Assembly (NCBI GenBank): GCA_947034895.1
Contig: OX344763.1
Coordinates: 5,892,501-5,956,500 of the forward strand
Length of the DNA stretch: 64,000 nt
Reading direction: 5' to 3'
Source: Rhytidiadelphus loreus
Taxonomy: Eukaryota; Streptophyta; Bryopsida; Hypnales; Hylocomiaceae
Below the pieces are notes generated by a model that had not been told where the DNA came from, made no database searches, and saw only the letters and a program-made list of their open reading frames with translations. The translations under genes were made by a program, and so were the position numbers. Positions 1 through 10,196 of this stretch are shown here, piece after piece (the first letter of the stretch is position 1; every line of letters starts with the position of its first letter).

Positions 1-944
1 ACTGGAAGATGTTGTACCTTCTCTTTCAAATTCATAAGATCCGCTACTGTTGAAGTCAAAGCTGCTCGTGCACTTTCGATCTTAGTGCCCAACATCTCCA
101 AATTGTCTTCCGAATCATTGTCACTACTTCCGCTAGACCCAATGTCTGCACCAGAACGGTCCACATTGATCGGTACATGAACATCTTCGCTTTGTTTTTG
201 AATCTTGGACAATGATTGCGGCTCCTCAAGCTTCCTCTTGCCCTTCTTGTCAACTTGAACGTCTTCAGCCGCCTCTTGTTTTTCTTTGCCAATGTCTTTG
301 TCGTCACTCTCAAAAGAATATCCATCGTATTCGTGAGTGTGCTCATCTGAGCTAGAAGTTGAAGACCATTGAACTTGGTCATCACCAACAGCCAACTTGC
401 CAGGCTTTGCCTCTAAAAGCTTCTGATTTGCTTGAAGAAGTCCTTCTTCATCTAGCACTATCGGTCTGTCCGGGCGGTCACCGATAGGAAGCTCCTTCAA
501 GGTTGTCCAATCTACCTTTTTCTTCAATTGAACTTCAACGTACACCATTTGCACAAGATAGAAAGAGAAGTTGTCATTTCGATAAGGCTGGGACTCCAAA
601 TAGAGTTGCTGCCATACCTCCAAACACCTTCGCTGGAAGACAACACTCTTGCAGTAAGCCAAATTTGCCTTATTAGACTTCACGTGCAAAGGGTGTCGCC
701 AAAACGGGAACAACTTGTTGATGTGGCACCAATCCACATATTTGTTTACAGTTTCATATGTCCAAGGCTCTGGTTCTACTTCCCATCCCAAAAAGGCCTT
801 CATCTTTGGATGCAACAAGATGGGTACACGCTTCTTGCGAGGTTTGCCGCTCCTTTTACGATCCTTGTCACGAACCACCTTTTTGTTGAGCCGAAGTCGG
901 TATCTTGACATACCGTGTGGCGGTTGAGAGTCCTCGCCCTCCAT
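1..944 (-). CDS. Hypothetical protein, WCHI-KLFP family, 3' end outside window
   Basis: The frame is open from the ATG at 944 to the window edge (314 codons, no stop, no intron needed). I do not recognise the family. Residues 21-39 are strongly basic, as in a nuclear localisation signal. Residues 70-150 form a compact domain with WCHINKLFP at 72-80, followed by conserved RH, ANL, C and RC. Then come a serine/acidic stretch (QWSSTSSSDE) and a charged, helix-prone tail. The gene at 10197-11804 has the same order of parts (GWCHIDKLFP, then RH, ANL, C, RC, MVYAE, VDW, HWTSSDSSS), so the two are paralogues. The conserved Cys and His could bind metal, which is inference. Upstream lie a leader module (1145-1210) and a GC-rich array (1228-1600), both oriented with this gene. 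Confidence 0.8.
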   Translation of the reverse strand, partial: MEGEDSQPPHGMSRYRLRLNKKVVRDKDRKRSGKPRKKRVPILLHPKMKAFLGWEVEPEPWTYETVNKYVDWCHINKLFPFWRHPLHVKSNKANLAYCKSVVFQRRCLEVWQQLYLESQPYRNDNFSFYLVQMVYVEVQLKKKVDWTTLKELPIGDRPDRPIVLDEEGLLQANQKLLEAKPGKLAVGDDQVQWSSTSSSDEHTHEYDGYSFESDDKDIGKEKQEAAEDVQVDKKGKRKLEEPQSLSKIQKQSEDVHVPINVDRSGADIGSSGSSDNDSEDNLEMLGTKIESARAALTSTVADLMNLKEKVQHLP

Positions 945-1144
945 AACGATCACTTCGTCTCAAAAGTAGCCAACTAAGTACTATGCGGTTTAGGGTTGCA
1001 AGCCTAAACCGTAGGTGTAAAAAATGCTAAACGTAATCCTATCACATTTAACATTTACAAAAATACAATGTTCTCGTGAAACACCCTATGTCATCCAAGC
1101 GTGAATAAAATGAGCTGTGCAAAGGGACAAAAATCCCCCCCCAC
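945..1144 (-). promoter_or_regulatory. Leader of the 1-944 gene with telo-box-like hairpin
   Basis: Sequence between the ATG and the shared module. At 990-1013 a short inverted repeat is built from GGTTTAGGGTT and AGCCTAAACC, close to the plant telo-box AAACCCTA. A similar TGCGGTTTAGGGTT lies before the paralogue at about 10143, in the opposite orientation relative to its gene. A transcription role is inference. Confidence 0.3.
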
Positions 1145-1210
1145 AACTCAAACCCCTAGCTTCTGTGCACGCATTCAGCCACGTCAGCAGGTGAAAGACA
1201 GTGCGCAGAA
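1145..1210 (-). promoter_or_regulatory. Shared leader module, copy 1
   Basis: On the minus strand it reads CTGCGCACTGTCTTTCACC, a short variable gap, then GTGGCTGAATGCGTGCAC. Near-identical blocks occur at 5018-5090 (minus), 7011-7056 (plus) and 10011-10080 (plus), always between a GC-rich array and a gene start. The four downstream coding regions differ, so this is shared flanking DNA. A promoter or 5' UTR is the simplest reading. Confidence 0.6.
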
Positions 1211-1227
1211 TGCTAGGGAAAATTTAA

Positions 1228-1600
1228 TGGCGACTGCGGGTGGAGGAGAACGCTGATGTACCCGAGGTCGCCCCTGGGGCGCGTGCGGGTCCTGAAGTGG
1301 GGCAAGTGCGGGTCAGCCCAGTGCTCCAGGGCGACCGCGGGTCCGGAAGTGGGGCGACTGCGGATCAGCGCAAGTGCTCCAGGGCGACCGCGGGTCCTAG
1401 AGTGGGGCGACTACGGGTCTGGACAGGTGCTCCAACGCGACCGCGGATCGAAGGAGCCCGGGCGAGTGGGCGACCGCGGGTCCAGGGCGACTTCGGGTCC
1501 AGGGCGACTGCAGGTCCTAGGCGACCGCGGGTCCAGGACGACCACGGGTCCACTTTGCGAAGGCGACCGCGGGTCCTGGGCGACCGCGGGTCCATCTATT
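1228..1600 (-). repeat. GC-rich short-motif array 1
   Basis: Irregular tandem copies of GGCGACCGCGGGTCC and variants on the plus strand, which is GGACCCGCGGTCGCC in the sense of the upstream-facing gene at 1-944. Spacing is irregular (roughly 15-30 bases) and CpG is very dense compared with the AT-rich surroundings. Open frames across it encode only repetitive RPRV/GDRGS peptides and are not genes. Confidence 0.9.
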
Positions 1601-3357
1601 AATGCATGGACTTTTCTTTTCTTTCTTAGTACATGTTTATAGATTGTGATATTTTTTTCCATTTTTCCTTGCGCTGGGAAAGTGGCGATACTAAATGTTA
1701 CGGAGGGGCTCCAAGCTTCAACATTCATCCACGTATTGGATAGAAAATGTAATACTAAGTATCTAAAATTCTATTTTCATTTACATTGTGGCGATTTCAT
1801 CGAAGACTTTTCTAGAAGTTGAAGTTTTTCTAGCAATTTCATCCAAAATTTTCCTAAAAAATTCCTATAGCTTATAGCTAGCCTAAATTTTTTGTTGCTT
1901 TTGAGCACCAAATCTCAAGGGAAAAAAAAAGGATTGTGAGCTCAATCCCATTTGTGTTGCAAAATTTATGGAATACTAGTTTATACTTTATACTATATTT
2001 GGGGAGCCATTAGGGTTGAGGTCGGTTGTGGTACAAATGGATTCCTTATTGATTATCTGAACAAAAGTTAAATCTTTGCAATTGTTTTAGAAGAAGTTCT
2101 TGTTAACTAATTTTTTTCTTATTAATTAATTTCATTGTTAATTCTTAATTTTATTGTAAATGACTTATTTCATTGTTAATGACTAATTTTATTGTTAATA
2201 ACTAATTCAATTGTTAATAACCAATGTTATGATTATTAAGTATTAACCATTGCAATTGTAACAATAATGTCTTTGTAATTGTTTTGACATGAGATGTTCA
2301 TTATGTATTTTTGGATGTAGACTCAAATTACATACTATGTTACACACACTAATTTTGGTAAATTACATGCCTAATAACTAAATTTCTTGTACGGACACAA
2401 ATCTATAAATGAAAGTCATTGTTGGACTTATATCATACTCCAACCATCTATGAAAGAATGTGTGTTTTTATCAATTTGGATGACATATACCAAAAAAAAG
2501 AATATGGTAGGAAAACATTATGCTACTAGGAATAATATATATGGTAAAACCAGATTTACATTTATTATTGAATTCATCCAAGTTTTCTCGAATTGCGTGT
2601 TTAATAAAATGACAAAGATTATGGCTACATATCTTTTTTGCAATATCCACTCTTGTTTCATTGTCTCAAAAAAAAAAAGGGGTCGCAAGAAGTCAATGAA
2701 CTTCCTTTTTCCAAATAAAATAAATAGGAAGAGAGCGAAAAAGGTTAAATAAATAAATAAAAACATCTCTCATCTATTTTGAAATAGGTAAAGTACGAAT
2801 AAAAAGGAAAAGTCTAAAAAAGTCTAAAATGTATGTTTCCTATATTTGAATTAGAATAAATAGGAAAAAAAAACCAACTTGCTTTTATTTTTGGAAATAG
2901 AAAAAATAATAAGAGAATGTAAATGATGTATGGCTTACATTTTTTTAGGGATTGAAAAAACAACTATTTGAATTCAATGACCATGAAAGTAAAACTCCTT
3001 TCAAGTGCATACTAGCACATTTTATTCAAGAAATAATACAAGTCTTCAACATCAATTACCAACTAATTTATTTTCATTTTCTTATTTTCCTTGCGTCCAT
3101 TATATACTACGGAATCAAAAAGGACCAAGAACATTTGAATTCAAAAGTTGTTATACTTTGCATAACAATGTGTAAAAGGCCATATTCAATATATACAATT
3201 TGACAAATAGCCCATTGAGTAATTGTTTTTCTAAAGACAAGGCGCGTAGCATAAAATTCCTTCATATATTATAGGAAAATATTACAAAGTAAGCAACACA
3301 TAATTGGCCACCAAGCTCATTGCTTGCAGCACTAAACTCTTGCTCTAGACTATCCTA
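1601..3357. other. AT-rich intergenic DNA
   Basis: No coding signal supported. It contains runs of A/T and a series of near-repeated words such as TTCATTGTTAATGAC around 2100-2230. Small open frames (for example 2387-2752) have low-complexity AT-driven composition. Confidence 0.5.
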
Positions 3358-4950
3358 TTACAAAGGTGAGTCTCGGAACACCAATTCGGGGGGCATCATG
3401 GACCATGGTGGAGACATAAGGGAATTTGTGATCTCTATACACGTTGGTCTCTTCTTTGGGTCAGTGTTCACGAGTTCACGCAACTTCATTCCAAAGTACA
3501 TTGATCCCTCGCGGTTCTTGAACAAATCCTTGTCCCAATCGTCCATATCACCAATTCTCATCCATTCGGTCAACTTCCCAATAGAATACGAGTTTGACTG
3601 TTGCGTATATTTATACCGTTGTTGCATGATCGGTATGCTTGTATCGGAATTTGGAGGTCCATATGCATAAAACAACTCCGGGGCAACCCACCAACGACCT
3701 TCTCGATATTGATCCCTCTCGGCCTCAGATGGCTTTCCAAAATGTGAAGGCGCGTTTTCGTCAAAACGACTTGATATTCCAAAATCACAAATTCCAATGT
3801 TGATTATGTCGTTTGAATAATCCGGAAAATGCAACATGATGTTCATGGGAGACAAGTCATTGTGTAGCACGCGGCACTTGTGCATGAGATTTGTCACATA
3901 TACTAAAGCCCATGCCAACTTTGCCTTGTGCCTTCGGAAGAGACCAAGTTCTTTTTGTTTCTCTTCAGGAAGTCTTGTGGCTTTTTGCATTTCATGCCAG
4001 TCAATGGTTGGTGATACAGAACGATCTAAATGCCTCAACTCATTCAAATGGCCCCCATTCCACCACAAAGTGTACGCTTCATTCGTGCGAGAATGAATGG
4101 CAAAAAACTTAATGATGCCAGGGTGGTTCAAGGGGCATGCAAGGGCCTCCATGGATCGTTGCGCTCTCCCCTCGCGCGGGTTTATTGCCTTGGATACTTT
4201 CCCAGCAAAAGTGATGTAGCTTGGAATTGTATCCATTCCTTCAATGTGTACCTTACGCACTTTTGCATACCCCCCTTCACGTTCAAAAGCACTAAGGGGC
4301 ACCACTTTCGCCGTATCGGGGATCCACGTGATACACAATCCACCATCTCGTGCAAATGCTGCCTGCACCGCTGCATTTTTCCACTTAAAACCCCTTGCCG
4401 AGCCTCTTGCCAATTTCTTCACTGCGCTGGACCACCACTCCATTTTTTGGCGGAATGCCTTGATGACTTCTGATTCCTCTACTATCGGAAGAAACGGTCG
4501 ATGTTCCTCCATCAATTTCTTGGTATTGAACATCACCGCTTTCAATGTGTTATCAAGCCATTCAAATAGTCTCGAAGAATATGTCAAGTCAATGTCTGCG
4601 AAATCATCGGATCCCTTTAGCTTGGTTAAAATCCGTGCTTGTAAATCGTTTGGCAAGGCCACACTACCAGTTGTAGGACACCTCAAATAGCTTGCCTCCA
4701 AGAATTGTACACTTTTCCCTGCGTACCACTGGAGACACGCTTCGTATGCATATCGGGTATAACTCGGGGGAGGATAGTTGGAGTCCTTGTCATGTGCTGA
4801 CTTCTGCTTCTTGCCCTTCCGTCGCTCTTGACTCCCTCCTTCTTCGTTTTCATTTACAGCTATCGGAACCTCGAAAAAAATTGGATCATCAAGGTCCAGA
4901 TCCCATAAAGACTTTCTCCTTGTAGTGTTGCCTTCATGTGGAAAAGCCAT
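3358..4950 (-). CDS. Protein-kinase-like protein with HND catalytic motif
   Basis: An intronless frame of 530 codons with a clear ATG. Residues 1-200 match nothing I recognise. From about residue 215 there is a protein kinase fold: a glycine-rich segment (FEREGGYAKVRKV, about 220), a candidate ATP lysine in ITFAGKV (about 245), a catalytic loop HNDLSPMNIML (about 357), DFG (about 388) and APE in WWVAPELF (about 421). The canonical HRDLKxxN has become HNDLSxxN: the catalytic Asp and the Asn are kept, the HRD Arg is Asn and the loop Lys is Ser. The DFG Asp is present, so activity is possible but not assured. No signal peptide or membrane segment is seen, so it is probably cytosolic or nuclear. 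Upstream are the shared module and a co-oriented GC array. Confidence 0.85.
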   Translation of the reverse strand: MAFPHEGNTTRRKSLWDLDLDDPIFFEVPIAVNENEEGGSQERRKGKKQKSAHDKDSNYPPPSYTRYAYEACLQWYAGKSVQFLEASYLRCPTTGSVALPNDLQARILTKLKGSDDFADIDLTYSSRLFEWLDNTLKAVMFNTKKLMEEHRPFLPIVEESEVIKAFRQKMEWWSSAVKKLARGSARGFKWKNAAVQAAFARDGGLCITWIPDTAKVVPLSAFEREGGYAKVRKVHIEGMDTIPSYITFAGKVSKAINPREGRAQRSMEALACPLNHPGIIKFFAIHSRTNEAYTLWWNGGHLNELRHLDRSVSPTIDWHEMQKATRLPEEKQKELGLFRRHKAKLAWALVYVTNLMHKCRVLHNDLSPMNIMLHFPDYSNDIINIGICDFGISSRFDENAPSHFGKPSEAERDQYREGRWWVAPELFYAYGPPNSDTSIPIMQQRYKYTQQSNSYSIGKLTEWMRIGDMDDWDKDLFKNREGSMYFGMKLRELVNTDPKKRPTCIEITNSLMSPPWSMMPPELVFRDSPL

Positions 4951-5017
4951 GTTGTACTTAGGAACAATTCAAAACCGTAGTTCAAAATTCGTAGATTGAA
5001 AGGGTAAAAATTCCTCC

Positions 5018-5090
5018 CCCAATTGAAACCCCAACCCACGGGCACGCATCCAGCCACCTGAAGGTAGGTGAAAGACAGTGCGCAAGGCTA
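5018..5090 (-). promoter_or_regulatory. Shared leader module, copy 2
   Basis: On the minus strand: TTGCGCACTGTCTTTCACC, a short gap, then GTGGCTGGATGCGTGCCC. It sits 70 bases upstream of the kinase ATG, the shortest spacing of the four copies, and just below the array at 5135-5345. Confidence 0.6.
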
Positions 5091-5134
5091 AAGTAAGGTG
5101 AGAATCGAAAGTGGGGCTAATGCTTAAGTACCCG

Positions 5135-5345
5135 AAGTCGCCTCAGGGCGCGTGCGTTTGGGTGACTGCGGGTCGGGAGGGGGCGACTGCGGGTCTGAAG
5201 TGGGGCGACTGCGGGTCTGAGGAGGGGCGACTGCGGGTCTGAAGACAGCGGGAATGGGCGACTGCGCGTTTTTGGAGCGCTGAAATGGGCGACTGCGCAT
5301 CAAGGGCGATTGCGGATCGTGGGCCACCGCAGTTACCAACTAAAC
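5135..5345 (-). repeat. GC-rich array 2a, facing the kinase gene
   Basis: Copies of GGCGACTGCGGGTC on the plus strand (for example 5171-5245), so GACCCGCAGTCGCC in the kinase sense. The motif flips strand at about 5345-5355, where array 2b begins. Confidence 0.85.
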
Positions 5346-5354
5346 CATCCCGAA

Positions 5355-5560
5355 ACTTGCACACGCGGTCGCCCACAAAGAAGTCTCTTCGACCCGCAGT
5401 CGTCCCCTACGCGCAGTCGCCCCACTGGAGATTGAGTTTGCATTTTCCAGAAAATTAGTCTCCCTCCTTGACCCGCAATCGCCCTAATTCAAATGTGTTT
5501 TCTGCTTCGTCGATGACCCGCGGTCGCCCCTGACCCGAGGTCGCCCTAAACCAACAACCA
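5355..5560 (+). repeat. GC-rich array 2b, plus-oriented
   Basis: Copies such as GACCCGCAGTCGTCCCC and GCGCAGTCGCCCC on the plus strand, with TTTGCATTTTCC spacers like those of the 83-bp units at 6251-6665. It points away from the kinase and toward the gene at 7160. Confidence 0.8.
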
Positions 5561-5854
5561 ATCTGACCCAACACTAATTAGCATCTGCAGCATATTCTAA
5601 TTGATTTTTCCTTATCTCACATCCAAAATTGGTAATAAATGTTAGGCGTCAGTTCATATCAAAGACATAGCAAGGCAATGGAAGAATTATTCTCACAATG
5701 TGAAGGGTTTCCCAAATCCTAAACCCTAGACCCTAGACCTTGGAAAACAATAATACAACTTTTATCTAGAATCAAATCCTTAAACCTACATAAAATACTT
5801 ACACATCCTACACGAGATGTAGTGTTTTAGACCTAAAACAGAATCATGTCTTTT

Positions 5855-6186
5855 TTGTCTTATTGAATTTGTAAACAAAATGGAGGAAGTAACATATGAT
5901 TAAAGGGAATTAGAAACAATAAGGGAGAGGTCCCAAAAAAAACACCATCTCGTGAATCATGCCCAAATAAATCTAATTACACCTCCCCACTATTAGAATG
6001 TACATAAAACTTTCATTTGGAACTTCTTGCCAAAGGAGTGTTGGAGAGATAATGCAAAACCTAGGATTTGTTTGTCTTGTTGAATTTGTAAACAAAATGG
6101 AGGAAGTAACATATGATTAAAGGGAATTAGAAACAATAAGGGAGAGGGGTCCCAAAAAAAAAATTAATCTTGTGAAACATGCCCAT
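5855..6186 (+). repeat. Two direct copies of an AT-rich segment
   Basis: About 110 bases starting near 5855 (GAATTTGTAAACAAAATGG, then a near-identical run up to CATGCCCA) recur starting near 6072, about 218 bases later, separated by unrelated sequence. The second copy abuts the next GC-rich array. Confidence 0.85.
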
Positions 6187-6945
6187 ACCCGCAGTCGCCC
6201 AAAGCGCAGTCGCCCTAGAACCCCAGGTCTGATTTTGGAAGTGATCTGGGGACCCGCAGTCGCCCCCTACGCGCAGTCGCCCTGATGGAAGGGGGGAGAT
6301 TGCATTTTCGAAATTTCTGGTGTCTCCCACCTTGACCCGCACTCGCCCCCTACGCGCAGTCGCCCTGATGGAAGGGGGGAGATTGTATTTTCGAAATTTC
6401 TGGTGTCTCCCACCTTGACCCGCACTCGTCCCCTACGCACAGTCGCCCTGATGGAAGGGGGGAGATTGCATTTTGAAATAGTTAGGTTGCTCCCACCTTG
6501 ACCCGCAGTCGCCCCCTACGCGCAGTCGCCCTGATGGAAGGGGGGAGATTGCATTTTCGAAATTTTTGGTATCTCCCACCTTGACCCGCAGTCCCCCCCT
6601 ACGCGCAGTCGCCCTGATAGAGGGCGGAAAAGTATTTGGTGTCTCCCTCCCCTTCCATGTGGGCGACTGCGCGTAGGGGGCGACTGCGGGTCAAGGAGTT
6701 TGCATTTTCTCCTTGACCTGCAGTCGCCCCCTATGCGCAGTCGCCCTGATGGAGGGGGGATTTTGAAATGTGTTTTCCCCTCGAGGACCCGCAGTCGCCC
6801 TGACCCGCGGTCGCCCTGATCCGAGGTCGCCCTCACTCAAGGTCGCCCTTGAAAGACGCGAGGGATCCTTGGACCGGACCCGCAATCGCCCCACGCGCAG
6901 TCGCCCCATGCGCAGTCGCCCTAGTATCCGTGTTAGGGTTAGCGC
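6180..6945 (+). repeat. GC-rich array 3 containing five 83-bp units
   Basis: Within it GACCCGC recurs at 6251, 6334, 6417, 6500 and 6583, exactly 83 bases apart. Each unit holds two core motifs (GACCCGCAGTCGCCC and TACGCGCAGTCGCCC) plus a spacer GATGGAAGGGGGGAGATTGC and TCTCCCACCTT. The flanks (6180-6250, 6770-6945) are irregular copies. The motif reads toward the gene at 7160. Confidence 0.92.
6656..6760. repeat. Palindrome of array motifs
   Basis: A pair of inverted motifs (GGGCGACTGCGCGTAGGGGG and CGACTGCGGGTCAAGGAG) is mirrored after a TTTGCATTTT spacer by CTCCTTGACCTGCAGTCGCC and further copies. The two halves could form a stem of about 45 bp. Confidence 0.85.
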
Positions 6946-7010
6946 ATGCGCCCCTGGCGACCACGGGTATTTCATGGGCTGTTCCAGCCTGTGGTCCATA
7001 ATTTTCATAA

Positions 7011-7056
7011 CTGCGCCTTGTAGTTCACCTACCTTGTAGTGGCTGAATGTGGGCCC
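7011..7056 (+). promoter_or_regulatory. Shared leader module, copy 3
   Basis: CTGCGCCTTGTAGTTCACC, a short gap, then GTGGCTGAATGTGGGCCC. This is the most diverged of the four copies but has the same block order and spacing. It lies about 100 bases before the first exon I can support for the gene ending at 8484. Confidence 0.5.
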
Positions 7057-7159
7057 AATGTTGTGGAGGTCTCGTGTTTTTTTTGGTTTCCCACAAACAG
7101 CCAACAATACAGCAGACACTTCTTGTATACTTCAATGAACCCAAAATCTTTTCCATTAG

Positions 7160-8484
7160 TTTAGGATAGTGAGAATATCAAAGCCATTTGATGTAGAGGG
7201 CCTTGAAACGGCAATTGCATTCATTGTGGCAAAGTTGTTGAATAATAAGGATGCACACACAAATGGGTGTGAAGTCACCGAAAAAGGGTACACTAAATTC
7301 ACATTTAAAACAATTAGCAATTCAAATGAAAATGATTCATTTGGTTCTTCATTGATTCTCTTTCATTTTTGGGTGTTATAGTAACGTAGGGGGGCCTCAA
7401 TTGTTATGTAGCCTATTCAAATTTAATCTTCTTGCATTGCTAATGATTAGTTATTTGGCTCCTTACATGCTTAATGGCAGGTGTTCAATTTAGCAAGTGC
7501 TCAGAGGAAGTCATAATTATTCTCGACCATGAATATTTCCGGTAAAAATTTGTTTAGTTTGCGTTTGACTTCCTTATTGTCATCCACTTGTATGGTAGAC
7601 AATGTCTTTTTAATAGGTGGGAGAATCACCATGACAATGACTATTCTATTGGAATTGATTTGTGATCTTTGAAATAGAATTAAGGACTTTTGGAAAGGCT
7701 ACAAATTGTATTGCTTTGCTCATTATGGCCAATGCAATGAGTCCAAAGGCCATTTCCAAGCCAGCCAAATGGGTGAGTAAAATATTGCCCTTCATTTTGT
7801 ATAGGTGATTTGAATCCTTGAATAATGAAATGAACATGTATTAATGAACATTTCTAGTTGGATAATTAGTGGTGGACATTTCATCTCACTATTAGTGCTT
7901 ATTTGCTGCAGGACGAGTGATGTGTTTGATACAAAACACACGCGATATTGTTTGGGGAGCCAAATTTGATGAGGCCATTAGGGAGGGGTGGGCCATGATG
8001 GAAGAATATGTGTGGGTTCGGCAAGGAAAAGATTGCACAAACCTCAGGTTCGGTTGTTCTAGTATAGAACTTGTATTATAAGATTATATGCTAAAAATAC
8101 CCATATGTAGTTGTTATGTTTTAATATTCATTGATATGGGGGGCCGGGAGATGCAGGGCTTTATTAGAAGAATTTGAGGATGTCGAGAAACTTTTCGAGT
8201 CTGAGAATGGATGCTTGTTGTTACAACTCATTAAGGTTAGTGCAATACCACAACATGAGTTAATATACTTGCTAGGTTAGTATTGTTTGTACCCCATTCT
8301 GTGAATATCATATGTACTAATGACAATTCCACCTTAGGATGATGAGCACGGGACGGAACGCGCATTTACACAATCTCTGAGCGTTCAAATCAACACCACG
8401 GATATCTTTGAGCAGACCAATAATAGGTTAAACCAAGCTCGCGCAAACTTGGACAACCTTGTGCCATGGGCAAATCGTTCGTGA
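7160..8484 (+). CDS. Hypothetical spliced gene, start uncertain
   Basis: Six exons join with consistent phases and GT-AG borders: about 7160-7343, 7481-7541, 7678-7772, 7912-8047, 8157-8235 and 8338-8484 (TGA). They give 233 residues. The second and third exons read SEEVIIILDHEYFRIKDFW and YKLYCFAHYGQC, the fourth NTRDIVWGAKFDEAIREGW and the fifth EDVEKLFESENG. The C-terminal part is helical, Asn/Gln-rich and predicted soluble. I do not recognise the family. No in-frame ATG is obvious at the 5' end, where a stop lies at 7157, so a first exon may be missing, or the copy may be 5'-truncated. It lies downstream of array 3 and leader copy 3, like its neighbours, but unlike them it is spliced. Confidence 0.6.
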
Positions 8485-9744
8485 CTAGAGACATTGTTGT
8501 GGTGCATCAAACGGCAGCCTTGTACCATGGCATAAGACCCTATTTTGATTTTTGAGTTGGGATCATAAAAAGAAATAAGTTATTTATGAAGATAATAGTA
8601 CTAAAGTCATGCTAGACATGTGAAATAGCAATGTGCTTGACAAAGAACTTCATTTTACATTTCTATACTATGATTTTGCTAAACAATGCATGGATTGTTT
8701 ATCTCAGATGGATGATCATATTTTGCTAAACAGTCCATGGTATATGAATGTTTAATTGATTAGTGCCCAATACTTTAATGGTTTACATATGTGACCCCTC
8801 CCAAAAAATATATACCCATAAATGTGACCCCCCCAATAAAATATATACCCATAAATGTTGTGGCTTGTTATTCTTGGTTCACAAGTTTGAAATCCCCAAA
8901 TATTGAAAATGTACAAATGTATGCCCTTGATTTAATCCCTTTGTTTGTAAATATGATGGCTACACTTTTAATTAATATGAAACAAGTTTTATTGTTTGGA
9001 TACCTATGAATGTACAGATAAATAAAATTTGAACAAAACCATGAAATCAGCTGGGAAATAGCTATGACAATTAATTGTGACAATTAGTTCCCAACTACAC
9101 CTTCACGGTGCTTGATGAAGCACATGATGAAAGTTATATGGGAGCTCATGCTGTCACACCCAATCCTTATGAGATATTTGAACAACCATCTTACTACACC
9201 TATCCTATGCATTGTATAATTGATTATATTGAGTTTTGTTCTCTCACGCAATTTATAATGTGTCAATCACACTTGACCATAAATGAATAAAAGGTATTTA
9301 TTCCTCAATTCCCAAACCCCTTCTTTTGGAGCTCTTCGAAAGTGGTCTACATTGATCAAGAATCCCACATTCTTCATAGTTGGATCTTGTTTTACAATGG
9401 ATTCACCATACAAATTCAAACTAAACATAATAGAGATTGCATTGGAAAATAAAACGCAACCATGTGAATCATGGATGGTAAATTTCTTATGTTTGATTAT
9501 TTTCTTATTGAAATTGCAGAAGTGATGTTAGGGTGGGAATCCTCTTTTTGCATGTCAAATCTAATAAGTTGCAACAATAATTAATAAAATGGCTAAAGAT
9601 GCATAACCCAAATTTTTAAATAAAAGATGAAAAGGTGCAATACATTTTTATGAAGTGCATTGGTAACTAAAATTTATGTGCACAATTTTGTGTAAGAGAA
9701 CTTCAAAGTGAAAGTCTTAGAGGTTCAGAAATTCAAAATCCCGC
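8485..9744. other. AT-rich intergenic DNA
   Basis: No gene supported. A 32-base unit ending ATATATACCCATAAATGT is tandemly duplicated at about 8791-8857. The rest is unremarkable AT-rich sequence. Confidence 0.5.
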
Positions 9745-9747
9745 CCT

Positions 9748-9965
9748 GTACCCGCAGTCGCCCACCCGCGGTCGCCCCACCCGCGGTCGCCCTACCCGCG
9801 ATCGCCCCACTGTAGGGGTCCAAAAATTACTCTGTGGTGCCCCACACGCGGTCGCCCATCCCCAGTAGCCCCAGACCCGCAGTCGCCCTACCCGCAGTCG
9901 CCCTACCCGCGGTCGCTCTCAGACCTGCACGCGCCCCTTCCCACACTCGCCCCAGGGCGATTGCG
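9748..9965 (+). repeat. GC-rich array 4
   Basis: About ten copies of ACCCGCAGTCGCCC / ACCCGCGGTCGCCC on the plus strand, reading toward the gene at 10197. Spacing is mostly 13-17 bases in the first half, with a break at about 9808-9845. Confidence 0.9.
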
Positions 9966-10010
9966 GATTAATTAGTTGTCTCCCCACCCGACTTCGCCAC
10001 TTTCCCTTCT

Positions 10011-10080
10011 TGCTGCGTACTGCCTTTCATCTACTTTACAGTGGCTGATTGCGTGCCCGGGAGCTTGGGTTTTGAGTTTC
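10011..10080 (+). promoter_or_regulatory. Shared leader module, copy 4
   Basis: CTGCGTACTGCCTTTCATC, a short gap, then GTGGCTGATTGCGTGCCC, ending in a GGTTTTGAGTT-like block that is also present in copy 1. It lies 117 bases before the ATG at 10197. Confidence 0.6.
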
Positions 10081-10196
10081 ACTTACATGTGGCTCATGTT
10101 CTTGATTTTACTCCATCACTCACTAATCGCTAGATAATACTTTGCGGTTTAGGGTTAAGTTTAGATTCCTTGCCCCAAATCTCAAGAGCATCTCCA

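Noticed and set aside
1240..1728. Several open frames through array 1 in three frames and both strands
   Set aside because: They encode only repetitive RPRV/DPRSP-like peptides forced by the motif. All frames are open because the repeat has no stop, not because of selection.
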